Made by a program: the position numbers and the translations under genes
Assembly: GCF_964355755.1 (NCBI RefSeq)
Contig: NC_092673.1
Location: 10,609,001-10,673,000, forward strand
Source: Antedon mediterranea
Lineage: Eukaryota; Echinodermata; Crinoidea; Comatulida; Antedonidae
DNA: 64,000 nucleotides
Direction: 5' to 3'
The notes under the pieces: generated by a model
The model's input: the letters and a program-made list of their open reading frames with translations, nothing else
What the model was told of the DNA's origin: nothing
The model's database searches: none
Shown here: in pieces, positions 49,242 to 58,320 of the stretch
How positions within the stretch are numbered: position 1 is the first letter of the stretch
Layout: the number at the start of each line of letters is the position of its first letter

Positions 49242-50477
49242 ATGGCTACATATCAACCGAAATCTCCCGCCGCTTCTACAGAGTCAGCGGGGGCTACGAG
49301 CAACCGAGTAAACAAAGCCGGTATGCAAACAACGCAACAACAAGGAGGTGTGAAGCCGGTGTTTTTAAAAGCAGACCAAATTCCAACCGATAAATCGTTC
49401 TTTAGAGATGAAGATCTATGCATTACATTAACAAAAATTATACCCGCCGATCACATCGTAGGTGTTCAGAAAATCCGGAATCTCTGGAGAATCTATGTCA
49501 ATGATAGGAAAGACAGAGTGCAACTAATAACGAACGGTATTAACATAAGAAATTGTAATGTCACAGTGTTCGACATTAATCCATATCTTGCATATAACAA
49601 AACGGACAGTACGAGAATCCTCATTAAAGATATTCCGTTGTCTGTAGCGGACTCCGAGATAGCAAACCGGTTAAAAGCATTGGGTTGCAAACCAGTAAGT
49701 GATATAATGAGGCAAAAAATCAGAGTCAACGGACAACTGACAAGTTGGCTTAATGGTGATAGGGCTGTCTTTGTTGAAAAAATGTCATCCCCCATACCCA
49801 GGCAAATCGTTTTAAATGGTTTCAAAGCTCGTGTGTTTCACGAAGGACAAGAGATCAAATGTAACAAATGCTTGAAAAATGGACACGAAGCTTATCAATG
49901 TAAGGCTAATAGAGTATGCTTTAAATGTCACCAAGAAGGTCATACTATGAGCACTTGCAACAATGAAATAGGCCAACAGCAAATATCAGCCAACTCAATG
50001 GGATCAACAGGGGCATATATTAACCGTATGTGGGAATCATTTGTGCACACTCCAATACCAAAACAAATAACAGATAAAGACTTAAAGATAACAGATAAAG
50101 ATAAATCACATGATAATGCAAACCCAAATTCAGACACAGAAATAGATATTGATGAAGTGTTCAGCTCACAAGATACTGCAGATGACAGCAGCGGAAGTGA
50201 ATCTGATGAAGAACAAGAACATGTAAAAGACAAAGATATAATAATTTTGGACAGTGAGGAAAAGACCATTAGTGAAGCAAGTGAAAGCAAAGAACAGAAG
50301 AAGGTAACAGATTTTTTTGTTTCTTCCACTCAAAACTCAAAAAGTAACAATGAAAGGAAAGGGGCTACCACTGATGAAAGTAGAACTGAAAAAGATTTAA
50401 AGGAAACATCACCAGAAAATCCACCACAGAAAACCAAAAAAAAAATCAACCTAAGGAAAAGGGTTACAAGGAAGTAA
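49242..50477 (+). CDS. LINE ORF1: RNA-binding protein with two CCHC zinc knuckles
   Basis: 411 codons, intact from ATG 49242 to stop. Residues 1-35 are a Ser/Thr/Gln-rich lead. About 40-200 form a globular region that includes TRILIKDIPLSVADSEIANR, resembling an RRM-like or DUF4283-like fold. About 206-240 hold two zinc knuckles, CNKCLKNGHEAYQC and CFKCHQEGHTMSTC. The remaining 170 residues are acidic, Ser/Glu/Lys-rich and probably disordered, ending in a basic patch (KKKINLRKRVTRK). ORF1 proteins of this group bind the element RNA and package it into a particle in the cytoplasm. ORF2 starts 120 bp downstream. This is the only full-length, undamaged long gene in the window. Confidence 0.85.
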   Translation: MATYQPKSPAASTESAGATSNRVNKAGMQTTQQQGGVKPVFLKADQIPTDKSFFRDEDLCITLTKIIPADHIVGVQKIRNLWRIYVNDRKDRVQLITNGINIRNCNVTVFDINPYLAYNKTDSTRILIKDIPLSVADSEIANRLKALGCKPVSDIMRQKIRVNGQLTSWLNGDRAVFVEKMSSPIPRQIVLNGFKARVFHEGQEIKCNKCLKNGHEAYQCKANRVCFKCHQEGHTMSTCNNEIGQQQISANSMGSTGAYINRMWESFVHTPIPKQITDKDLKITDKDKSHDNANPNSDTEIDIDEVFSSQDTADDSSGSESDEEQEHVKDKDIIILDSEEKTISEASESKEQKKVTDFFVSSTQNSKSNNERKGATTDESRTEKDLKETSPENPPQKTKKKINLRKRVTRK

Positions 50478-50597
50478 GTTGCAGAACTACTGTATCATAC
50501 TGTGCAATATGACTTCAAATGTTTATTATTACAATTTAGTTTTTTTATTTAAGATAAATTATAAAGTTTATAAAATGTTTTTATATTTAATAATCAT

Positions 50598-53500
50598 ATG
50601 ACACCAAACATACACCTTTTATCATTAAATGTTAGAGGATTTAGAGAAAAACAAAAACAAATTAGTATTTTTAAATGGGTCAAAGACAACAAAGCAGATA
50701 TCATCTTCATTCAAGAATCACATTTGACAAATGATAAAACCCAGTCACTGAATGATATATGGCAAGGTGATTCCTACCACTGCTTTGGCTCATCACACAG
50801 TAGAGGAACATCCACATTTATTGCTAGTAAAATTCAACACAGGGTAACAAAACAATACAAAGATATTAATGGTAGATTTTTACTTCTAAGAGTTGAAATA
50901 GATGACAACTATTTCATTCTTGTCAATTCATATGCCCCAAATTATGTAAAAGATCGATGTTCTTACTTCAGGACTTTACATAAAACAATTATTGACTTCA
51001 AAGAAAGCAAAAATGATAAAATAATTATAGGTGGTGACATGAATTGTGCTCTAGACAGAAAATTTGACCAAAAAGGTAGTGTCGATAGAGTAGATAATTC
51101 TGTTTTTACAATAACACATTTTATGAAAAATCTGAATCTTAATGACATCTGGAGAAAAAATAACCCGGATACATGTCAATTCACATGGCGAAGGAAATCC
51201 ACCCAAACATACAGAAGGTTGGACTATTTTTTTATATCTAACGACTTATGTGAATATGTTAACACATGTGATATCAAGCCGTCAATCATGTCTGTAAAGT
51301 AAGTTTAACTAATGAAGAAAGAGGCCCAGGATTATGGAAAATGAACAATTCTCACTTAGATAATGAAGATTATATAAACAACATCAAAAACATAATAGAA
51401 AGAGCTAGATTAGAAGAACTTAACCCAAAGGATAAATGGGAAATGATTAAAGTAAAAATAAGGGAATTCTCCATAAAATATGGGAAAATGAAAAATAAAA
51501 ATAAATGCAAAAGAAAAGAAATACTTCAACAGAAAATTGCTATCATTAATGATTTAATTATGAAAAAGGATAATACTGATAATAATATCCAGTATGAAAC
51601 AGAATTAGATCAAAAAAAGAATGAACTTGAGCAAATTTACCTATTGGAAGCTAAAGGCGCTCAAATTAGGTCAAGAGTAAAGTGGATAGAAGATGGCGAA
51701 CGAAACACTAAATACTTTCTTGGTTTAGAGAAAAATAATAGTAATAAAAAACATATTAAAAAATTAAAAAAAACAGGACGGATCCATTATATCAAATTCC
51801 ACAGAGATATTGAAGGAAGAGGTTAATTTCTTCAAAAAAATATATGCAAAACAAGATGTTCCTTACAAATCAATTGATAAGTACCTATCTCATGTTAATT
51901 TAACTAAACTCACAGAGGCAGAACAAGAGATGTGTGAGGGTCATCTCTCTCTCTTCGAATGTGAGCAAGCAATAAAGAAAATGAAAAAAAATAAAGCTCC
52001 AGGCAGTGACGGTTTAACAGTTGAGTTTTATCAACTCTTCTGGTACCTTATCTGTGACCTTGTTTGTGATGCACTAAATTATGGTTTTGCCACACAAGAA
52101 ATGTCTGTGTCACAAAGAAGGGGAATAATCAACCTTATTTACAAAAAAGGTGATCACAAAGATTTAAATAACTGGCGCCCTATCACTTTACTCAATATTG
52201 ACTACAAAATAGCTTCTTTTGTTCTTACAACAAGATTACATCGAGTTGCAAAGTATATAATAAACAATGACCAAAAAGGGTATGTAAAAGGTCGCTTTGG
52301 TGGTGACAATATAAGACTAATAGAGGACATAATTACTTACATGGAAAATGAACAGCTTGAAGGTATACTTATAAGTTTAGATTTCCAAAAAGCATTTGAC
52401 AGTGTCAATAGATCATTTTTAATAGAAGCCTTAAATAAATTCAATTTTGGTATTTCATTTGTGAACTGGGTAAAAGCACTGTATAACAATACAAATTGTA
52501 TATTCACAAATAATGGTTGGCAATCAGAAAGTTTTGCAATGCACCAAGGTATTAGACAAGGATGTCCCTTGTCTGCTCTATTGTTTATTTTAGTAGCTGA
52601 AGTCCTAGCTACAAAAATAAGAGCATGCGATATGGTCAAAGGCCTGATTGTTCCTGCAGGCAATGGTATATTTAAAGATATAAAGATTGCACAGCTAGCA
52701 GATGACACTGTGCTTTTTCTAAAGGATATAAATAGTATAGATAACAGCATAAGTATTATTGAAAAGTTTGGAGAGGTTTCTGGATTAAAATTAAATAAGA
52801 ATAAAACAAATGCTTTTTGGCTTGGCAGTTTAAGAGACTGCAAGGACACACATGGTAACATTTCTTGGACATCCACACCAATTCGGATATTAGGTATCTA
52901 TGTTGGACATGATAAGGAATATTGTTATCAAAAGAACTGGAAAGAAAAAATAGACGCATTAGAAAATACCCTAAAAACATGGGAGAAAAGACACCTCACT
53001 TTTTTTGGAAGAATTACTATTGTAAAAACATTAGCGCTTTCAAAAATTATATACAATTCCTGCATTTTGCTAGTACCAGAAAAAGTAATAAAAGAGGTGG
53101 ATAAATTAATTTTTAAATTCATTTGGGAAACTAAGAAAGAGAAAATAAAAAGAAAAACCATGTGTGCCAATTACAGTCAAGGTGGTCTAAAAATGGTAGA
53201 ATTCAGATCTCAGGTAATATCTTTCCAAGTTAAATGGTACAGGAGACTGTATGAAAACGATGATGCCAAATGGAAATATTTACCTACATTTTATATAGAA
53301 AAGATAGGCCCAAAATCATTAACCTCAAATTTATCAAAAGTTCCGTGTAATATATCCGTACCACCATTTTACCTCTCAGTTATTAAGTCTATAGCAGTAG
53401 CTAATGCTTGTAATAATAGATTAAATAAGGAACCAATAAGCTATGATGACATTATTAATCAATCATTATGGGGTAATGAGTTTATATGTATTAAAAAGAA

Positions 53501-54260
53501 GCCGTTATATAACTGTAACTGGATTAGTTCAGGGTTTTTAAAAATATATGATGTAATAAATAATAATGTGTTTAAGCCTGCGATAGAGATAAAAAGAAGG
53601 TTAAGATGTACACAAAATTGGATCAGTGAATATTCATGTATATTGAAAGCCATTCCAAAAGAATGGAAATGTATTTTAAAATCAACACATGACATTAATG
53701 TAAATGATATACCTATTACAAACAATAAGGTCTTAAATATGACGTCTAGACAATTATATAGATTCATAATAGATGCTCAATATATTACACCTACGGCACA
53801 GGTTAAGTGGGAATCCATATTTGGTAATATGCCATGGACAAAAATATGGGTTAAGAAAGTTTCTGGTCTTAAAAAAAAAAAACTGGCACATTTTAATTTT
53901 AAATTGTTGCACAGAATATTGCCAACAAATGAAAGATTACATAGGTGGAGACTTGTAAATTCCCCATGTTGTGACACATGCAATGTTATTGAGAATGATA
54001 AACATATGTTAGTAGAGTGCATAACAGTAAAATGTTTATGGAGAGAGATAAAAGAAATAATTAGAGCAGTAAGCATACATATTCCTGTTTTTTCTTTCAA
54101 AAGACTTTTATTTGAAACTGACAATAATTACGTAAATAAATTATACACTTTAGGAGCATTTTGTATTTATAAAGTAAAGATATTAAGTTTATTGGAAAAA
54201 GAAAAAAAAATCAATCTCCTACAAATGTTTAAATCTGAAAAAAAGATAAGAAATATGTAA
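50598..54260 (+). pseudogene. LINE ORF2: endonuclease and reverse transcriptase, two frame lesions
   Basis: Starts MTPNIHLLSLNVRGFR. Endonuclease motifs: LNVRG, FIQESH, GGDMNC and RRLDYFF. At about 51288-51305 a small deletion shifts the frame and removes the expected SDH motif. The frame continues from VSLTNEERGPG through a Lys-rich linker. An A-run of eight at 51766-51773 then carries an extra base, and the polymerase frame takes over (from 51810 to 54260). Polymerase motifs: NKAPGSDGLTVEFYQLFW, WRPITLLNIDYKI, LISLDFQKAFDSV, QGIRQGCPLSALLF, AQLADDTVLF and SGLKLNKNKT. The C-terminus has NSPCCDTCNVIENDKHMLVE followed by C, a CCHC-like motif seen in L1/Tx1 elements. Without SDH the endonuclease should be inactive. 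Confidence 0.88.
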
Positions 54261-54342
54261 ATCTGCAGGTATACTGTATATGCTCAACCAGATTAAGGAA
54301 GAAAATATGTAAATGAGATACCATGAATGATGAATCTATTAT

Positions 54343-54377
<35 letters not shown>

Positions 54378-55722
54378 CTACTATACTGTATATTTTGTAA
54401 ATATGTATACCTTGATGATTTGAAAACAAAAAGACAAAATGTGAAAAGCTTTTTATAGATTGATGATAAAAAAAATGATGAAGGATAAGAAGGTTTAGGT
54501 TTAAGTGGTGAAGTGTTTTCATCAAAGCTTTCATATTATAGGTATATACCGTATATATGTAATTTGCACATTCTTACTGCATGTGGAATTTTGAAATGAT
54601 AAAATGGTTAAAAAGAAAAAAAAATGTCAAATTTTGTTAATGGATCATTAAACACAAATGTTGTTAAATGATAATGTATGTATAAAAAAATAATAGAATA
54701 AATAATAAGTAAAAAAAAATAATTGAATGAACCCACATAGGAAAAAAAAGTTAAATGAAACTTTGATGGGTTATACTGTAGATGCAAAAAAGGATAATCT
54801 GTTGGAAATAAATTTTGTAAACATTTAAAGATCAAAAAAAAATCAATGTTAAAGGATGAGGAAAATATAATGTTAACAGTAAAAAGTTAGTAAGTAATTA
54901 GTATAACTGAGAATATGCATTGTTTTAAATGAAAATATGTTTGCATAGATAAATCCAAAGAAAAATAGAATGGGACAAACCCATGGGATGGATTTATTAA
55001 ACATAAACGTATTATAATTGTATGAAATAAATATGCATGTAGATGAAAAAAAACCAAAAACAACTATGTAAGAAAAAATAAGCTTTGTTATTGAAAATGT
55101 GTTATAGATAATATGTATAAAAAGAGGAAACTATGTAATCAATGTGGTTAAATGATAATGTATGTATAAACAAAATAATATATGGAAATAGTTTTTTTTT
55201 TTTTTAAAGAAAATAAGTAAAAAAAAAAAGTGGAATGAATCCACATAAGAGAAGAAAGTAAAAAAGTTAAATGAAAATTTAAGAAGTTATAGATGCAAAA
55301 AAGGATCTGCTGGTTCTGTAAACATTAAAGAACAAAAATATTAATATTAATGTTAAAGGATGAGAACAATATTATGTTAACAGCAAACATTTAGTAAGTA
55401 ATGAGTATAACAGAGAATATGCATTGTTAAATGAAAATGTGGTAGATGAAAAAAAATCAAAAACAACTATGTAAGAAAAAAAAAAAATAAGCTTGTTAAT
55501 GAAAATGTGTTACAGATAATATGTTTAAAAAGAGGAAGCTATGTAATCAATGTGATAATATGTAAACAAATGAATAAAACTCTTTAAATAAGTATATGTA
55601 TACAGATGATTAAACAAACATTGTAAATATAATGATATGTATAGTGTATAGTGAAAAATATATGTAAAGAGAACAGTGGTATGGAAATAAAAGTGGGATG
55701 AACCCACATAAGATAAAAAAAA
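54261..55722 (+). other. LINE 3' region with internal tandem duplication and terminal hairpin
   Basis: AT-rich non-coding region. It has a run of 35 T at 54343-54377. The segment 54663-55146 is repeated at 55147-55554 (offset 484 bp), the second copy lacking about 80 bp. GTGGG-ATGAA-CCCAC at 55693-55707 can fold into a stem-loop 15 bp before the A-rich tail. A related hairpin GTGGA-ATGAA-TCCAC lies at 55230-55244. Open frames on the minus strand here (54229-54534, 54608-54835 and others) are fortuitous in AT-rich sequence. Confidence 0.75.
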
Positions 55723-55737
55723 AAATATCAGAATGTT
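55723..55737. repeat. Target-site duplication, right copy (15 bp)
   Basis: Same AAATATCAGAATGTT as 49014-49028. The next base is C (55738), where the gene resumes as TCG-GAC-ACC in the same frame as the left side. Confidence 0.9.
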
Positions 55738-56302
55738 CGGACACCGTACAGGAACGTTTCACTAAATTGGTAAACGACTCAGTAGCAGAGAACAATGAAA
55801 CAGATAACAATTTAGATGAAACAATAGGCCCGAATGACGTGGAAATACACGATCTCACCAACCAACAATTAGATAGTGAAGAAGCAGCTCAACAATCATC
55901 GATGTGTGTTCTTAGTTGGAAAACAATCGTTCTTGCCGGTACGCTTTACAAATTGCAGAAGGAAATAGCTTCAACGAAACTTATTACGAAATTCGGGGGA
56001 ACACTCTGGTCTATATCAAAGTCGACTTTGCCATCCCCATACATTCCACATCATAACCTAATCGTTGTGTCAACACAAAAAGAGTGCGACAAGGCCCATG
56101 GAAAAGTCCCTACTTTGCTTGCGGAGGCAGCACGACGCGGGGTTACAATTGTCAGCGATAACTTTTTGAAAGATATTGAGAACGGATGTATCGGAACACG
56201 GTCTCATAAGGATTACCTCCTTGATACATCGACATCCGAAAATGCACCAACAATGACTTTGCAGAGTTTACCACAGGATACTACACTTCAACAATATAAA
56301 AG
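55738..56302 (+). CDS. Split gene, interrupted exon resumed: acidic linker and BRCT domain
   Basis: Continues the frame of 49028 (ISEC|SDTVQERFTKLVNDSV) with no stop to a donor AAAG|GTACGT at 56303. An acidic linker (residues NNETDNNLDETIG and onward) is followed at about 55911-56190 by a BRCT domain. The domain has a first strand KTIVLAGTL, helix IASTKLIT, the Gly pair in KFGGTLW, strand HNLIVVSTQKEC, helix PTLLAEAARRGV, and the final VTIVSDNFLKDIENG. Phe replaces the usual Trp of the last helix, as in the BRCT of PARP1, which this resembles most. BRCT domains bind phosphopeptides or DNA ends in DNA-repair proteins. An apparent ATG at 55698 lies in the LINE tail and is not a real start. Confidence 0.7.
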
Positions 56303-56738
56303 GTACGTCAGGCTTCTTTTATAGTAAACAAACTAAATAATTATTTAATAATTTTTGTATGAGCCGACATACGCGTTAAAGTAGCAAAATCGTTTAATGC
56401 ACATTACGTGTTATGTTTAATGTGATATCTAACCACCGGTGATCTAACACGATAAACAAATCAAAACTACAATGGTTCGAAATACATAACACTGGGCCCA
56501 TTAAAGATAACATTTAAATAATAATATATAACAAAATCAGAATCAAATTGGTATAGATAATAATAATAATATAATGTTCTTTAGCAAACTTGTGGATAAA
56601 TATCTATAATGTTTTGCGTTTAAAGTTGATATATACTGTATCCGTGTCGCAGTACAGTAAAGTAACTTCCAATGCGCATTACAGTACCTAGTTTTAATTG
56701 TATTCGGGGTGTAAACGCATTTTAATTCATTTTTAAAG
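56303..56738 (+). other. Probable intron of the split gene
   Basis: 436 bp, AT-rich and without a coding frame. It begins GTACGT and ends TTTTTAAAG before the possible last exon. The phases of the flanking exons do not match exactly, so either another small exon is missed or a further indel is present. Confidence 0.4.
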
Positions 56739-56891
56739 GTTCAAGTTCAAGATGAAAATACACCTATCATAGCACAGAATCGCTTGACTAGTCAAAATCG
56801 AAGAGACGTTGAAAGATGGAATAATCTGACAAGGGACGAGAAGGAAGTGTGGAATACCAGAGCGCGTCTACTTAATGACAACAGACCGTAG
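56739..56891 (+). CDS. Possible last exon of the split gene
   Basis: Open for 50 codons before TAG (56889-56891). It reads VQVQDENTPIIAQNRL then RRDVERWNNLTRDEKEVWNT and ends LLNDNRP. The W-N-N-L-x-x-x-E-K pattern resembles the last helix of an HMG box, but the domain would be incomplete. The acceptor AAAG|G would need phase 0, whereas the preceding donor leaves two bases, so the join is uncertain. A donor-like CGTAG|GTAAAG overlaps the stop. Confidence 0.35.
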   Translation, partial: VQVQDENTPIIAQNRLTSQNRRDVERWNNLTRDEKEVWNTRARLLNDNRP

Positions 56892-57029
56892 GTAAAGCAG
56901 TTATTGAAGATGAAATAATTAAACTAAATTGGTAACAGAAACAAAAAACGCAAACTCCTGTATTTATTTATAAAAATATTAATATTTTAATATACGGTAT
57001 TCACTCAATATTTAATTACCTAATTTAAA
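56892..57029. other. Short AT-rich spacer
   Basis: No feature seen. It separates the end of the split gene from the minisatellite. Confidence 0.6.
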
Positions 57030-58320
57030 TAGTGTGCTATCCAATTGAAGTGTGCTATCCAATTGAAGTAGTGTGCTAATCATTTGGAATGATGTGCTAC
57101 CCAATTGAAATAGTGTGCTATCCATTTGGAATGATGTGCTACCCAATTGAAATAGTTTGTTATCCATTTGGAATGATGTGCTACCCAATTGAAATAGTGT
57201 GCTATCCATTTGGAATGATGTGCTACCCAATTGAAATAGTGTGCTATCCATTTAGAATGATGTGCTACCCAATTGAAATAGTGTGCTCTCCATTTGGAAT
57301 GATGTGCTACCCAATTTAAATAGTGTGCTATCCATTTGGAATGATGTGCTATCCAATTGAAATAGTGTGCTGTCCATTTGGAATGATGTGCTACCCAATT
57401 GAAATAGTGTGCTATCCATTTGGAACGATGTGCTACCCAATTGAAATAGTGTGCAATCCATTTGGAACGATGTGCTACCCAATTGAAATAGTGTGCAATC
57501 CATTTGGAATGATGTGCTACCCAATTGAAATAGTGTGCTATCCATTTGGAATGATGTGCTACCCAATTGAAATAGTGTGCTCTCCATTTGGAATGATGTG
57601 CTATCCAATTGAAATAGTGTGCTATCCAATTGAAGTGTGCTATCCAATTGAAATAGTGTGCTATCCATTTGTGATGTGCTACCCAATTGAAATAGTGTGC
57701 TATCCATTTGGAATGATGTGCTACCCAATTGAAATAGTGTGCTATCCATTTGGAATGATGTGCTACCCAATTTAAATAGTGTGCTATCCATTTGGAATGA
57801 TGTGCTATCCAATTGAAATAGTGTGCTGTCCATTTGGAATGATGTGCTACCCAATTGAAATAGTGTGCTATCCATTTGGAACGATGTGCTACCCAATTGA
57901 AATAGTGTGCTATCCATTTGGAATGATGTGCTCCCCAATTGAAATAGTGTGCTATCCATTTGGAATGATGTGCTACCCAATTGAAATAGTGTGCTATCCA
58001 TTTGGAATGATGTGCTATCCAATTGAAATAGTGTGCTATCCAATTGAAGTGTGCTATCCAATTGAAATAGTGTGCTATCCATTTGTGATGTGCTACCCAA
58101 TTGAAATAGTGTGCTATCCATTTGGAATGATGTGCTACCCAATTGAAATAGTGTGCTATCCATTTGGAATGATGTGCTACCCAATTTAAATAGTGTGCTA
58201 TCCATTTGGAATGATGTGCTATCCAATTGAAATAGTGTGCTGTCCATTTGGAATGATGTGCTACCCAATTGAAATAGTGTGCTATCCATTTGGAATGATG
58301 TGCTATCCAATTGAAGTAGT
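57030..58320. repeat. 42-bp minisatellite with higher-order structure
   Basis: About 30 units of 42 bp of the form CCAATTGAAATAGTGTGCTA followed by TCCATTTGGAATGATGTGCT and AC. A larger repeat is visible: 57323-57775 and 57779-58189 carry the same sequence of unit variants, including the shortened unit around CAATTGAAGTGTGC. Because 42 is a multiple of three, both strands stay open for long stretches (352 codons at 57252-58310 on the minus strand; 150 and 136 codons on the plus). The translations are pure 14-residue repeats. No promoter or other coding signal supports them. Confidence 0.95.

Larger units (their letters stand above)
49029..55722 (+). mobile_element. Tx1/L1-like LINE, near full length (6.7 kb)
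   Basis: Two-ORF non-LTR retrotransposon. It has a 213-bp 5' region, ORF1 with two CCHC zinc knuckles (49242-50477), ORF2 with endonuclease, reverse transcriptase and a C-terminal CCHC-like motif (50598-54260), a 1.46-kb AT-rich 3' region, and a short A-rich tail. A 15-bp target duplication flanks it. Zinc-knuckle ORF1 plus this ORF2 layout is typical of the Tx1 group of the L1 superfamily. ORF1 is open, but ORF2 has two lesions, so this copy cannot move by itself. It lies in sense orientation inside a coding exon. Confidence 0.9.
46096..56891 (+). pseudogene. Multi-exon gene of unrecognised family with C-terminal BRCT domain, split by a LINE
   Basis: Exons at 46096-46679, 46885-47022, 47237-48044 and 48275-49028 continued at 55738-56302, with a possible last exon at 56739-56891. 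Introns are 205, 214 and 230 bp with GT-AG ends, and codon phase is preserved across all three (TG|G, AG|G, AA|G). Exon 5 is interrupted by a Tx1-like LINE, and its frame resumes exactly beyond the target duplication. The reconstructed length is about 950 residues. Damage: a one-base shift between 47326 and 47371, a one-base shift near 48595, a TGA at 48710-48712, and the LINE. I do not recognise the central region. Its LYIDGRTYGR and SFDAKCQD blocks and the later ENMGICIDHA block recall, loosely and from memory, large transposon-like proteins of marine invertebrates. A transposase or a host gene are both possible. Confidence 0.7.

Noticed and set aside
52337-52876. 179-codon minus-strand frame within the LINE
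   Set aside because: It lies antisense to the reverse-transcriptase core, whose motifs are clear on the plus strand.
55698-55737. Start codon at 55698 for the BRCT protein
   Set aside because: The ATG and the following Lys-rich codons are the A-rich tail of the LINE; the real frame comes from the exon at 49028.
57252-58310. 352-codon minus-strand frame
   Set aside because: It is a pure translation of the 42-bp minisatellite, and the opposite strand is also open over the same units.
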